Below, one piece after another: positions 33,682-43,171 of a DNA stretch of 64,000 bases. The translations under genes and the position numbers were made by a program. The stretch is taken from NCBI RefSeq assembly GCF_013608025.1, contig NZ_VDLV01000037.1, positions 101,462 through 165,461 of the forward strand, given 5' to 3'. Positions within the stretch are counted from its first letter, which is position 1. Each line of letters starts with the position of its first letter. The notes under the pieces are model-generated. The model did not search any database and was not told the DNA's origin. It saw nothing but the letters and a program-made list of their open reading frames with translations. This stretch comes from Pseudomonas brassicacearum subsp. neoaurantiaca. GTDB taxonomy: Bacteria; Pseudomonadota; Gammaproteobacteria; Pseudomonadales; Pseudomonadaceae.

Positions 33682-35250
33682 ATGCTCGGACGCAAGCAGC
33701 CAGAGCCAAAAATCGAAAGCCCCGATGAAGCCTTCTCCCAGCAGGCTGTGCGAGCCGGGGCGGCGTTTCGGCTGACCGTCAGCTTCATGCTCGTGGTCAT
33801 CATCGCCTTCCTGGCCGTCGAGGGCTGGCGGACCTGGCGTGATTATCGCGCGGCTTTTGCATCTGCCCGCGATTCGGTCACAAACCTGGCCCGGGCGACG
33901 GCCCAGCACGCCGAAGACACCATTCGACAAGTGGACGTCGCCACCGCCGCCCTTGCCGAGCGCGTGGAAGGCGATGGCCTGCAGAACATGGACATCCCAC
34001 GGATTCACAGGCTGCTGGTACAACAGGCGGCGATCATGCCGCAGTTGCACGGGCTGTTTATCTACGGCCCGGACGGCCAATGGCTGGCAACGGACAAGGA
34101 AGTGATCCCGGAAACCGCGAACAATGCCGACCGCGACTATTTCCAATACCACCGCACCCACGAGGACCGGCGCGTACGCATCGGCGAGGTGATCAACAGT
34201 CGCTCCACCAACGACTTGATCATTCCGGTCTCCAGACGCCTGAACAACCCCGACGGATCGTTTGCGGGCGTCATGCTCGGGACCGTCAAGGTCAGCTATT
34301 TCGTCGATTACTACGGAGATTTCAAGATCGATGACAAGGGCGCACTGGTCCTGGCGACACGCAGTGGAACGATCCTGGTGCGCCGGCCCTTCGTCGCCTC
34401 GGTGATCGGCAAGAGCCTGGTCAACAGCGTGATCTTCAAAGACTACCTGCCTACGTCCAACCAGGGCACTGCCGAAGCCAAGGCCGTCGTCGATGCTACC
34501 GAGCGCCTCTACGGCTATCGGGCCCTGACCACCTACCCATTGGTAGTGGAAGCCGGCCTGTCCCGGGAGTCGATCATCGGCCCGTGGCGTCGCGACCTGC
34601 TCAAGACCGGGCTGGTGCTGGTGTTCCTGATTTCGGTACTGGTGGCTTTCGGTCTTATTGTGCTGAGCCAATTGCGCTACCGCATGACCATGGAAAAGCA
34701 GATCCGCAGTGCCCACCAGGCCATGCGCGACATGGCGCTGACCGACAGCCTGACCGGGCTGGGCAATCGCCGGCGGCTGGACATTGCCTTGGCCGATGAG
34801 CTGCGCCTGGCCAAGCGCCAGGGTTCATCCCTTGCGCTGATCATGCTCGACGTCGATTACTTCAAGCGCTTCAACGACCGCTATGGCCACGCGGCCGGTG
34901 ATGACTGCCTGCGGGCCATTGCCGGCGCGATCGGGCAGACCATCAAGCGGCCTGGTGACCTGGCGGTCCGCTACGGTGGCGAGGAGTTCACCGTGTTGCT
35001 GCCCAACACGGACAGCCCAGGCGCCGCCAAGGTCGCGCAGCAAATCCTCGAAGCCGTGCGGGCCTTGAACATCGAGCATGGCGATCATCCCTTGGGGATC
35101 GTGACCATCAGCGCCGGCATCACCACCTGCCAGCCAAGCAACGAGGACGCGACCCCGGCCATGCTGATCAAGGCTGCGGACGCCTTTTTGTACCTGGCGA
35201 AGAACACCGGGCGAAACCGCTGGTGCAGCGCCGGTGCATCCCGGCCCTGA
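33682..35250 (+). CDS. Membrane diguanylate cyclase with Cache-type sensor
   Basis: A 522-residue inner-membrane enzyme making cyclic di-GMP. Layout: membrane helix at about 30-48, periplasmic dCache_1 sensor (about 50-305, with YFQYHRTHEDRRVRIGEVI and NRSTNDLIIPVSRRL-like wording), second helix at about 308-328, then a GGDEF domain. The active site is GGEEF at 432-436 and the inhibitory RxxD site RPGD lies five residues before it, so it should be active and product-inhibited. No effector gene is next to it; the sensor's ligand is unknown. Confidence 0.92.
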   Translation: MLGRKQPEPKIESPDEAFSQQAVRAGAAFRLTVSFMLVVIIAFLAVEGWRTWRDYRAAFASARDSVTNLARATAQHAEDTIRQVDVATAALAERVEGDGLQNMDIPRIHRLLVQQAAIMPQLHGLFIYGPDGQWLATDKEVIPETANNADRDYFQYHRTHEDRRVRIGEVINSRSTNDLIIPVSRRLNNPDGSFAGVMLGTVKVSYFVDYYGDFKIDDKGALVLATRSGTILVRRPFVASVIGKSLVNSVIFKDYLPTSNQGTAEAKAVVDATERLYGYRALTTYPLVVEAGLSRESIIGPWRRDLLKTGLVLVFLISVLVAFGLIVLSQLRYRMTMEKQIRSAHQAMRDMALTDSLTGLGNRRRLDIALADELRLAKRQGSSLALIMLDVDYFKRFNDRYGHAAGDDCLRAIAGAIGQTIKRPGDLAVRYGGEEFTVLLPNTDSPGAAKVAQQILEAVRALNIEHGDHPLGIVTISAGITTCQPSNEDATPAMLIKAADAFLYLAKNTGRNRWCSAGASRP

Positions 35251-35367
35251 CGCAGCGATCAACCGCATATCGCCTCATATCGCCCAATGTCCGGTTGCGC
35301 AGGTGCCGATCCGGCGCCTGGCGGCTACAATGCGCGCTTCGACCGTGACCAGCCTGACTAAAAAAAC

Positions 35368-37371
35368 ATGTCCTTGCCTAAACATCATCTGGAATTGCTC
35401 AGCCCCGCCCGCGACGTGACCATCGCCCGCGAGGCCATCCTGCATGGCGCCGACGCCGTGTACATCGGTGGCCCGAGTTTCGGCGCGCGTCACAACGCCT
35501 GCAACGAGGTGAGCGATATCGCCCAGTTGGTGGAGTTCGCCCATCGCTACCACGCTCGGGTGTTCACCACGATCAACACGATCCTGCATGACAACGAGCT
35601 GGAGCCGGCCCGCCAGTTGATCCACCAGCTCTACGATGCCGGCGTCGATGCCCTGATCGTCCAGGACCTGGGCGTGATGGAACTGGACATTCCGCCGATC
35701 GAGCTGCACGCCAGCACCCAGACCGACATTCGCACCCTCGCCCGGGCGAAATTCCTCGACCAGGCCGGTTTCTCGCAGTTGGTATTGGCCCGTGAGCTGA
35801 ACCTGCAGGAAATCCGCGCCATCGCCGACGAAACCGACGCGGCCATCGAATTCTTCATCCACGGCGCCCTATGCGTGGCGTTTTCGGGACAGTGCAACAT
35901 CTCCCACGCGCAAAACGGCCGCAGCGCCAACCGTGGCGACTGCTCCCAGGCCTGCCGCCTGCCCTACACCCTCAAGGATGACCAGGGCCGAGTGGTCGCC
36001 TACGAAAAACACCTGTTGTCGATGAAAGACAACAACCAGAGCGCCAACATCCGCGCCCTGGTGGAGGCTGGCGTGCGCTCGTTCAAGATCGAGGGCCGCT
36101 ACAAGGATGCGGCCTATGTGAAGAACATCACCGCATACTATCGCCAGCGCCTGGACGACGTCCTCGAAGACCGTCCGGACCTGGCTCGCGCCTCCAGCGG
36201 CCGCGTCGCGCATTTCTTCGTGCCGGACCCGGACAAGACCTTCCACCGTGGCAGCACCGATTATTTCGTCAGCGAGCGCAAGATCGACATCGGCGCCTTC
36301 GATTCGCCGACGTTCACCGGCGTACCGGTGGGCGTGGTGGAGAAAGTCGGCAAGCGCGACTTGCAGGTGGTGACGTTCGATCCGCTGTCCAACGGCGACG
36401 GCCTCAACGTGCTGGTCAAGCGCGAAGTGGTGGGCTTCCGGGCCAACATCGCCGAACCCAAGGGCGAGTTCCTTGATGACGAAGGCCAGAAGCGCTACCG
36501 CTACCGCGTCGAGCCCAACGAAATGCCGGCCGGCATGTACCAGTTGCGCCCCAACCATCCGCTGAGCCGCAACCTCGACCACAACTGGCAACAAGCGCTG
36601 CTCAAGACCTCCGCCGAGCGTCGCGTGGGCCTGGCCTGGGTCGCGAAGTTGCGCGAAGAGCGCCTGGAGCTGACCGCCACCAGCGAAGAAGGCATCAGCG
36701 CCAGCGTGGCCCTCGAAGGTTCCTTCGGCGTGGCGAACAAGCCGGAACAGGCCCTGGAACAATTGCAGGACCTGCTCGGCCAACTGGGCACCACCGAGTA
36801 TCACGCCACGTCGATCAAACTGGACGCGCCCCAGGCGTTTTTCATTCCCAACTCCCAGCTCAAGGCGCTGCGCCGCGAAGTGATCGAAGCCCTGACCGCA
36901 GCACGGGTTGCAGCGCACCCACGGGGCGGGCGCAAGGCCGAGACCACGCCGCCGCCGGTGTACCCGGAATCGCACCTGTCGTTCCTGGCCAACGTCTACA
37001 ACCAGAAGGCCCGGGACTTCTACCACCGCCACGGCGTCAAGCTGATCGACGCGGCGTTCGAGGCCCACGAAGAAACCGGCGAAGTCCCGGTGATGATCAC
37101 CAAGCACTGCCTGCGTTTCTCGTTCAACCTCTGCCCCAAGCAAGCCAAGGGCGTCACCGGCGTGCGCACCAAGGTTGCGCCGATGCAACTGATTCACGGT
37201 GATGAGGTGCTGACCTTGAAGTTCGACTGCAAACCCTGCGAGATGCATGTAGTGGGCAAGATCAAGGGGCACATCCTTGACCTGCCGTTGCCGGGCAGCA
37301 CGGCGCAGCCGGTGGTTGGGCATATCAGCCCGGAAGATTTGCTCAAGACGATTCCTCGCGGGACGCATTGA
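35368..37371 (+). CDS. rlhA: U32 peptidase-like 23S rRNA C2501 hydroxylase
   Basis: A 667-residue U32-family protein. The PROSITE-type signature is clear (EFFIHGALCVAFSGQCNIS, about 166-184), followed by the cysteines of GDCSQACRLPY. The length and the extra C-terminal domain match E. coli RlhA/YdcP, which makes 5-hydroxycytidine at 23S rRNA position 2501 with prephenate and iron-sulfur help, rather than the shorter TrhP/YegQ. Upstream, TACAAT at 35326-35331 may be its -10 box. Single gene, bounded downstream by a REPIN. Confidence 0.85.
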   Translation: MSLPKHHLELLSPARDVTIAREAILHGADAVYIGGPSFGARHNACNEVSDIAQLVEFAHRYHARVFTTINTILHDNELEPARQLIHQLYDAGVDALIVQDLGVMELDIPPIELHASTQTDIRTLARAKFLDQAGFSQLVLARELNLQEIRAIADETDAAIEFFIHGALCVAFSGQCNISHAQNGRSANRGDCSQACRLPYTLKDDQGRVVAYEKHLLSMKDNNQSANIRALVEAGVRSFKIEGRYKDAAYVKNITAYYRQRLDDVLEDRPDLARASSGRVAHFFVPDPDKTFHRGSTDYFVSERKIDIGAFDSPTFTGVPVGVVEKVGKRDLQVVTFDPLSNGDGLNVLVKREVVGFRANIAEPKGEFLDDEGQKRYRYRVEPNEMPAGMYQLRPNHPLSRNLDHNWQQALLKTSAERRVGLAWVAKLREERLELTATSEEGISASVALEGSFGVANKPEQALEQLQDLLGQLGTTEYHATSIKLDAPQAFFIPNSQLKALRREVIEALTAARVAAHPRGGRKAETTPPPVYPESHLSFLANVYNQKARDFYHRHGVKLIDAAFEAHEETGEVPVMITKHCLRFSFNLCPKQAKGVTGVRTKVAPMQLIHGDEVLTLKFDCKPCEMHVVGKIKGHILDLPLPGSTAQPVVGHISPEDLLKTIPRGTH

Positions 37372-37390
37372 ATCCAGTCACCACCGAACC

Positions 37391-37496
37391 CTGTGGGAGC
37401 GAGCTTGCTCGCGATAGCGTCGGCAGGATCAGCATTGATGCAAGCTGACCCACCGCCATCGTCGGATCGCCGCCCGGAGCAAGCTCGCTCCCACAG
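37391..37496. repeat. REPIN, GGGAGCGAGCTTGCTCGC type
   Basis: Inverted arms around a 60-bp interior that includes CCGCCATCGTCGGA, shared with the REPIN at 9592-9694. Within a 270-nt gap between rlhA and the dipeptidase gene. Confidence 0.9.
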
Positions 37497-37641
37497 GGGA
37501 TTTTTCATTTCTGCGCCGTTTGCGCTTTTCCGGGCGACATATTCCGTTCAAGGGGCTCCCCCAACCCGCATTCATGATGCTAGGTTGTAAGTGATTGTTT
37601 TATCTAACGACACTTTTCCCCTGCAAAGGAATGCCAGCCAC

Positions 37642-39381
37642 ATGAACTTCCCGTTCAAGCGTCTTGCCATTGCCACCCTCGTCCTGTCCAGCCTGTCTTC
37701 CTTGCCGATGTCGGCCAACGCCAACATCACCGCGCAACAGAGCTCGACCTTCATCAAGACCTTCGCCGATACCTCGGTCAGCGATTTCCGCCAGTTCCTG
37801 GCAAGCGTCACCAAGAGTGACCTGGCCAAGTCCGCCAATCTTGGCCCGGCTATCAGCGCTTTCCAAGACAACAAGCCCCTGTCCGCCGAGCAGCAGAACG
37901 AAATCCACCGGCTGCTGGGCATCTACGCCCGGGTGAAGTACGGCAAGGCCGCCACCGATACCTTGCGCCAACTGGTGGAAATTCCGACCTATCGCAAGGA
38001 CGGCGTGGCCCAGCATGAAAACCCCGAGTTCCTGAAGATCGCCGAGAAAATCCAAAGCCTGGCCAAAGACTTCAACCTCAACTTCCGCAACATCGACAAC
38101 CGCGTCTACGAGATTTCCCTCGAAGGCAGCGGTGACGAAGTCGTCGGCATTCACGCCCATGCCGACGTGGTGCCGGTGACGCCGGAAAACTGGGTGCTCA
38201 AGGACGGCACCAAGCTCGATCCGTTCAAGGTCACGCTGGTGGGCGATCGCATGTACGGTCGGGGCACCGAGGATGACAAGAACGGCATCGTCGTGGCGCT
38301 CTACGCCATGAAGATCATCAAGGAAGAAAAACTGCCGCTGGCGCGCAATTTCAAGCTGATGGTCGACACCACCGAAGAAACCACTGGCGACGCCATTCCC
38401 TATTACTTCGAGCGCAACCCGACGCCCAATTACAACCTCGCGCTGGATGGCAGCTACCCGGTAGTGATCGCCGAGAAGGGCTATGGCACGGTCATGGCCA
38501 ACTTCCCTCGTCGTGCGGGCCAGGGCAAAGGCGCCGAAATCACCGGGCTGACGGGTGGCATGGCGACCAACCAGATCCCATCGACGTCCGTGGCAACCTT
38601 TGCGACGGACAAACCCGCCGAACTGGCCGCCAGCCTGCTCAAGGCCGGCACCGACTACGCCAAGGCCAATGGCAACGACTTCGAGGTAAAAAGCGAGGTG
38701 GACGGCAAGACCGTCAAGCTGACCTTCACCGGCGTTTCCGCCCACTCCTCCGAGCCCGAGTCAGGCGTCAACCCGGTCGCCAGGATGCTGGTGTTCATCA
38801 ACGGCCTCGACGGCAAGGTCGCGCTCAAGCACAACCACATCACCGACGCCGCCCGTTACGCCACTGACAATTGGGGCCTGGATTACCTGGGCAAGAAACT
38901 CGGCATCGGTTTCTCCGACGCATTCATGGGCCCGCTGACCGCCTCGCTGACCTACGTCGGGATGGATGACAAGGCTTTCAAGCTTGCCGTGAACCTACGG
39001 GTGCCCGTGGGCAAGCCGACCGAAGCGCTGAAGACCGAAATCAACGACAAACTCTCCGCCTGGGCCAAGAAGTCCAAAGTCGCGGTGGCCTTCGACAATT
39101 CAATTGACGAGCCGATGTACCGCAACCCCGAAGGCGAATGGGTCAAGGCGCTGCTGGCCGTCGCCACCGAAAACCTGGGCATGGAGCATAAGTTCGGCAC
39201 CTCGGCGGGCGCCACTTCGGTCCATGACTTGCCGAACGGCGTGCAATTCGGCCTGGCCATGCCCGATGTGAAGTACACCGGTCACAACGACAACGAGTTC
39301 AAGACCGTGGAGCAGTTCCTGCTGGATCTGCAGGTCGTGACCGAAATGATGGGGCGGATTGGGCAGTTGCCGAAGCTCTAA
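37642..39381 (+). CDS. Secreted M20-family dipeptidase
   Basis: A 579-residue zinc dipeptidase with a signal peptide (MNFPFKRLAIATLVLSSLSS, cut after SANA near 27). Metal and catalytic motifs: GIHAHADVVPV, GRGTEDDKNG, DTTEETTGD, with the closing GHNDNEF. The architecture matches PepV-like/Xaa-His dipeptidases, longer than ArgE-type enzymes by an N-terminal domain of about 90 residues. It is predicted to act in the periplasm on short peptides. ATG at 37642 has AAGG upstream and gives the signal peptide; the earlier start at 37591 would bury it. Confidence 0.87.
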   Translation: MNFPFKRLAIATLVLSSLSSLPMSANANITAQQSSTFIKTFADTSVSDFRQFLASVTKSDLAKSANLGPAISAFQDNKPLSAEQQNEIHRLLGIYARVKYGKAATDTLRQLVEIPTYRKDGVAQHENPEFLKIAEKIQSLAKDFNLNFRNIDNRVYEISLEGSGDEVVGIHAHADVVPVTPENWVLKDGTKLDPFKVTLVGDRMYGRGTEDDKNGIVVALYAMKIIKEEKLPLARNFKLMVDTTEETTGDAIPYYFERNPTPNYNLALDGSYPVVIAEKGYGTVMANFPRRAGQGKGAEITGLTGGMATNQIPSTSVATFATDKPAELAASLLKAGTDYAKANGNDFEVKSEVDGKTVKLTFTGVSAHSSEPESGVNPVARMLVFINGLDGKVALKHNHITDAARYATDNWGLDYLGKKLGIGFSDAFMGPLTASLTYVGMDDKAFKLAVNLRVPVGKPTEALKTEINDKLSAWAKKSKVAVAFDNSIDEPMYRNPEGEWVKALLAVATENLGMEHKFGTSAGATSVHDLPNGVQFGLAMPDVKYTGHNDNEFKTVEQFLLDLQVVTEMMGRIGQLPKL

Positions 39382-39425
39382 CTATTCCTGCCCAGCAATG
39401 CTATCTGAAGTTTGTGGGTTCTAAT

Positions 39426-39517
39426 GTGGCGAGGGGATTTATCCCCGCTCGGTTGCGCAGCGACCGCAATATCTTGGGGCCGCTGCGCAGCCCAGCGGGG
39501 ATAAATCCCCTCGCCAC
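39426..39517. repeat. REPIN, GAGGGGATTTATCCCC type
   Basis: A third REP family: GGCGAGGGGATTTATCCCC arm and its reverse complement, with GC-rich inner hairpins. It lies between the dipeptidase and DUF3079 genes, convergent. The only one of its kind in the window. Confidence 0.9.
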
Positions 39518-39524
39518 GGGTTAT

Positions 39525-39752
39525 TCATTCTTTCAGATGATTAGCGGTTTCTTCCACGGTCTTGTCCGTCACATCCAGAACCTCTATCCCCCAATCCCCA
39601 TGCAGGTACCAGTCCTCGCCGATCATCTCCGCCGGGTGCATCGTGCGGTCGGCGCCGTTGCCGCAGGCCAGCGCGGTCGTAGCGCAGTAACGATCACACC
39701 CCCAACAAATGCGCTCGGGATGTTTGGGACTGATGGGAAAGGGCTTTGCCAT
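39525..39752 (-). CDS. DUF3079 small protein
   Basis: A 75-residue protein. Its N-terminal part MAKPFPISPKHPERICWGCD and CATTALACGNGADRT give a four-cysteine CxxC...C...C layout of the DUF3079 family, probably metal binding. The ATG at 39752 is chosen because homologues begin MAK-FP; an earlier in-frame start at 39785 would add 11 residues. It is divergent from the Fur-controlled iron operon with the Fur box in between, so it may be iron-linked. Function unknown. Confidence 0.82.
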   Translation of the reverse strand: MAKPFPISPKHPERICWGCDRYCATTALACGNGADRTMHPAEMIGEDWYLHGDWGIEVLDVTDKTVEETANHLKE

Positions 39753-39860
39753 GACGACCCCGCATGTCGGATGGATATGCCCCACCCTACCCTGGCACTG
39801 CGCGACGTCCCTTGACTCCGGTCAAGAACAGCGATCCGGGCAGAATTCACACTGAAAATT

Positions 39861-39879
39861 GACAAGAATCATTATTATT
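39861..39879. promoter_or_regulatory. Fur box before the ferrous iron transport operon
   Basis: Read on the minus strand AATAATAATGATTCTTGTC matches the 19-bp Fur consensus at 13 positions. It is about 55-73 nt before ftrA and about 110 nt from the DUF3079 start. Predicts iron repression of the operon. Confidence 0.72.
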
Positions 39880-39933
39880 CGCAGCGAAGCTTCCTAGACT
39901 CGGCGCCATCACTTAGCCAACCAGGAAGTCATC

Positions 39934-40464
39934 ATGCGCACGCTCACTCCCCTGTCTCTCGCCCTGTTGTGTCTCGCGCCGCTGGCCCAGGCCAAGGAAT
40001 ACCCGATCGGCGAACCGCAACTGTGCCCCGGGCTTGAAGTCGGCGCGGTGTACCTGCAACCGATCGAAATGGCCCCCGCCGGCATGATGCGCGCCACCGC
40101 CGATTCGGATGTGCACCTGGAGGCTGACATCCGTGCCACGGCGGACAACCAGCAGGGCTTCCAGGAAGGCAGTTTCGTGCCCTATCTCAACGTCTCGTTC
40201 CAGCTGAAAAAACAAGGCAACGACACCGAACTCAAAGGCGATTTCCACGCCATGGTTGCCAATGACGGGCCGCACTACGGCGACAACGTGAAGCTCCTCG
40301 GCCCCGGCAAATACCAACTGACCTTCACCGTCCTGCCGCCGGCTGGCCACGCATCCCTCGGCCGTCACACCGACAAGGAAACCGGCGTGGCGCCGTGGTT
40401 CGAGCGCTGCGAACTGCGTTACGAATTCGTCTACGCCGGGATCGGAAAAAAAGGCGGTTACTGA
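39934..40464 (+). CDS. ftrA: Periplasmic ferrous-iron binding protein FtrA/P19 type
   Basis: A 176-residue protein with a signal peptide (MRTLTPLSLALLCLAPLAQA, cut near 20). The mature part starts KEYPIGEPQLCPGLEVGAVYLQPIEM and contains AMVANDGPHYGDNVKL and HADVH-like metal ligand His/Met segments of the P19/Tpd family, which binds copper and iron and hands Fe to an Ftr1 permease. AGGAAG precedes the ATG. First of the four-gene Fur-controlled operon. Confidence 0.88.
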   Translation: MRTLTPLSLALLCLAPLAQAKEYPIGEPQLCPGLEVGAVYLQPIEMAPAGMMRATADSDVHLEADIRATADNQQGFQEGSFVPYLNVSFQLKKQGNDTELKGDFHAMVANDGPHYGDNVKLLGPGKYQLTFTVLPPAGHASLGRHTDKETGVAPWFERCELRYEFVYAGIGKKGGY

Positions 40465-40466
40465 AG

Positions 40467-40796
40467 ATGAGTTGCCGATTCATCTGGCTGATGCTGGTCG
40501 GTCTGTCGCTGCCATCGATTGCCAAGGCCGAACTGCTCACCTACGAGCTGAGCATGCGCGACGGGCAGTTCACCCCGCCGCTGCTTGAAGTGCCGGCCGG
40601 CCAGCGTTTCAAGATCGTGCTGAAGAACATCGGCCAAGGCCCGGCGGAATTCGAAAGCACGCCGCTGCGGGTCGAAAAGGTCCTGTCCCCCGGCGTGACC
40701 AGCTTCGTGGTGATCCACCCGCTGCGCCCCGGCCGTTACCCGTTCTTCGATGAATTCAACCCGCAGTTACCCGAGGGCAGCATTCTCGCCCGATAA
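40467..40796 (+). CDS. ftrB: Cupredoxin-domain protein FtrB
   Basis: A 109-residue exported cupredoxin-like protein: signal MSCRFIWLMLVGLSLPSIA, mature body with the typical FKIVLKNIGQGPAEFES and RPGRYPFFDEFNP motifs. The copper ligand set is incomplete, as in FtrB proteins that are thought to oxidise or shuttle iron together with FtrA. ATG at 40467 is 3 nt after the ftrA stop. A longer in-frame reading into ftrA is not credible. Confidence 0.85.
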   Translation: MSCRFIWLMLVGLSLPSIAKAELLTYELSMRDGQFTPPLLEVPAGQRFKIVLKNIGQGPAEFESTPLRVEKVLSPGVTSFVVIHPLRPGRYPFFDEFNPQLPEGSILAR

Positions 40797-40814
40797 TCCT
40801 CAGGAGAGGTTCGA

Positions 40815-41669
40815 ATGACGCAATCGATGTTCATTGTCTGGCGCGAAAGCGTCGAGGCCTTGCTGGTGATCGGCATTCTCCAGGCCTGGGTGAGTCGCCA
40901 GCAGCAGGCCGACCGACTGCTGCGCTACGTTTGGAGTGGCGCGGCCCTCGGCCTGTTGCTGTCGGGCGTGCTGGCCGGTTTGATCCTGTTGGCCGGCGAA
41001 GCCATGAGCGGCGCCGCCAACGAGTGGTTCCAGGCGTCGTTGGCGCTGGTCGCCAGTCTGCTGATCGTGCAGATGGTCGGCTGGATGCATCGCAACGCCG
41101 GCACGCTCAAGCATGACCTCACGCGTCAGGCCGATCAACGCCTGGGGCGCCAGGGGGGGATGGGGCTGCTGGTGCTGGCGTTGCTTGCCGTCAGCCGCGA
41201 AGGCAGCGAAACCGTGGTCTTTCTCTACGGCGCCGGCGCCCGGCTGGAAGGTCCGTCACTGGGGTTGTTCGCGGTCGGCGCGGTGGCCGGATTGGTCTTA
41301 TCGCTGCTGACCGTTTCCCTGCTCCACGGCAGCCGCCGATTCATCTCGTGGCCGCGCTTCTTCGCCATCAGCGAAGCGATCCTGCTGCTGTTGGGCTCGG
41401 CGCTCCTGGTCAGCGGTGTCGAGCGGATCGGCGGGCAACTGTTGGCGATGGATTGGCCGGAGGCGGTGTATCGCGCCATCGGCGATGCGCTGTGGGACAG
41501 CAGCGCTGTGCTGGACGACGGCCATGGCTTGGGCGCTTTTCTCGCCGACTTCACCGGTTACCGCGCTAGCCCCAGCCTGCTGACGTTGCTGGTGTGGCTC
41601 GGTTATTGGCTGGCCGTCGCCGGATGGCTGCGTCCACGCAAAGCGGAAAACCTGCCATGCCCGACCTGA
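40815..41669 (+). CDS. ftrC: FTR1-family iron permease
   Basis: A 284-residue inner-membrane permease with about seven helices. Two REXXE motifs, in MFIVWRESVEALLVIG (residues 10-14) and LLAVSREGSETVVFLYG (near 127-131), are the signature of the Ftr1/EfeU family, where they bind ferric iron during transport. GGAG-type site (AGGAGAGG) precedes the ATG. It overlaps ftrD by 13 nt. Confidence 0.9.
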   Translation: MTQSMFIVWRESVEALLVIGILQAWVSRQQQADRLLRYVWSGAALGLLLSGVLAGLILLAGEAMSGAANEWFQASLALVASLLIVQMVGWMHRNAGTLKHDLTRQADQRLGRQGGMGLLVLALLAVSREGSETVVFLYGAGARLEGPSLGLFAVGAVAGLVLSLLTVSLLHGSRRFISWPRFFAISEAILLLLGSALLVSGVERIGGQLLAMDWPEAVYRAIGDALWDSSAVLDDGHGLGAFLADFTGYRASPSLLTLLVWLGYWLAVAGWLRPRKAENLPCPT

Positions 41670-43024
41670 ACCCGGCGCTCCAGCGTCTCGGCGACGGCAT
41701 GCGCCGCCATGGCGCGACCATCCGCGCCGTGCAATGGGCGGTGGTGCTGTTCTACGCCGTGCTATTGGTGCTCCCGGCGATGCTGCCGTTGCCGGACAGC
41801 CAGGCGCATCTCCTGGACAACCTGACGCTGCTGGCGCAGTTCCTGTTCTGGGGAGTCTGGTGGCCGTTCGTGTTGCTGTCTATCGTCTTGTTCGGCCGGC
41901 TCTGGTGCGGCGTGCTGTGTCCCGAAGGCGCCCTGAGCGAATGGGCCAGCCGATACGGCCGTGGCCTCGGCGTGCCACGGGGATTGCGCTGGGCCGGTTG
42001 GCCGACCCTGGCGTTCTGCCTGACCACGCTCTACGGCCAGTTGATCAGCGTCTACGACTATGCCCAGGCAGCGCTGCTAATCCTCGGTGGCTCGACCGTC
42101 GCGGCAATCACCGTGGGGTTGCTGTTCGCCCGTGGCAAACGGGTGTGGTGCCGTTACCTGTGCCCCGTCAGCGGCGTCTTCGCCCTGCTCGCCCGCCTCG
42201 CCCCCGTGCATTTCCACGTGGATGAAAAACGCTGGCAGGAGAACCCGGCACCCCGCCGCCCGCCGCCCAATTGCGCGCCCTTGCTTGACATCCGCCGGAT
42301 GCGCGGCGCCGCCGATTGCCACGCTTGTGGTCGTTGCAGCGGCCAGCGCGACGCGGTGCGGCTGATCGCCCGCTCCAGCAACCAGGAAATCCTCCAGGCC
42401 ACCCCAAGCACCGTCTCGCCCTGGGACGTACGCTTGCTGCTCTTCGGGGTCATTGGCCTGGCGATGGGCGCGTTCCAGTGGACCGTCAGCCCTTGGTTCA
42501 TTGCCCTCAAGCAGGCACTCGCCCAGTGGCTGGTATCGTGCGATGTGACCTGGCCGTTGATGGACAACGCGCCGTGGTGGCTGCTGACCCACTATCCGCA
42601 GCTCAACGACAGCTTCAGTTGGCTGGATGGTTTTTGCATCGTGGCTTATATAGGGATGAGTGCGCTGCTGGTGGGTACTTCGTTGATGCTGCTGATGCGC
42701 CTGGCGGCCCGGCTTGCAGGTGATGCCGCACAATATTGGCCCTTGGCCATCACCTTGGTGCCCCTCGGCGGTGCAGGGCTGTTCCTGGGCTTGTCGGCCA
42801 CCACGGTGAAGCTGTTGCGCTACGAAGGATTGTTGCTGGAATGGGTGCAGCCAGCCCGGGCGATGCAGCTGCTCGCGGCCATCGGCTGGAGCTTGCTGCT
42901 GGGCTGGAAAGTGCTCGGCCGCGACGGCGCCGTGCCTATCCAGCGGCTGCCCGCCATGGCCTGCCTGGTCCTGGCGAGCGGCTTGGTGGGCTATGGCTGG
43001 TGGTTGCAGTTCTGGGGGTGGTGA
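41657..43024 (+). CDS. ftrD: Ferredoxin-like membrane protein FtrD
   Basis: A 455-residue polytopic protein of the NapH/CcoG type. Cysteine motifs: CGVLCPEGALSEW, CRYLCPVSG and a CHACGRCSGQRD ferredoxin-like segment, in place of full classic 4Fe-4S pairs. The C-terminal part is hydrophobic. In Ftr systems it is thought to supply the electrons or take those released by iron oxidation. ATG at 41657 lies in the ftrC 3' end; an earlier in-frame start adds 21 residues with no ribosome site. Confidence 0.85.
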   Translation: MPDLNPALQRLGDGMRRHGATIRAVQWAVVLFYAVLLVLPAMLPLPDSQAHLLDNLTLLAQFLFWGVWWPFVLLSIVLFGRLWCGVLCPEGALSEWASRYGRGLGVPRGLRWAGWPTLAFCLTTLYGQLISVYDYAQAALLILGGSTVAAITVGLLFARGKRVWCRYLCPVSGVFALLARLAPVHFHVDEKRWQENPAPRRPPPNCAPLLDIRRMRGAADCHACGRCSGQRDAVRLIARSSNQEILQATPSTVSPWDVRLLLFGVIGLAMGAFQWTVSPWFIALKQALAQWLVSCDVTWPLMDNAPWWLLTHYPQLNDSFSWLDGFCIVAYIGMSALLVGTSLMLLMRLAARLAGDAAQYWPLAITLVPLGGAGLFLGLSATTVKLLRYEGLLLEWVQPARAMQLLAAIGWSLLLGWKVLGRDGAVPIQRLPAMACLVLASGLVGYGWWLQFWGW

Positions 43025-43053
43025 TCCCCAAAACTCCAGGCACCCCCAGCCCT

Positions 43054-43142
43054 TGTGGGAGCGAGCTTGCTCGCGATGGCGGCGTGTCAAATTGCATTGA
43101 TGTGACCGACATACCGCTTTCGCGAGCGAGCTCGCTCCCACA
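43054..43142. repeat. REPIN, GGGAGCGAGCTTGCTCGC type
   Basis: Inverted REP arms between convergent ftrD and the chemoreceptor gene, about 89 bp. Confidence 0.92.
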
Positions 43143-43171
43143 AAAGCCTGCTTAGTCAAACTGGCAAGGCA

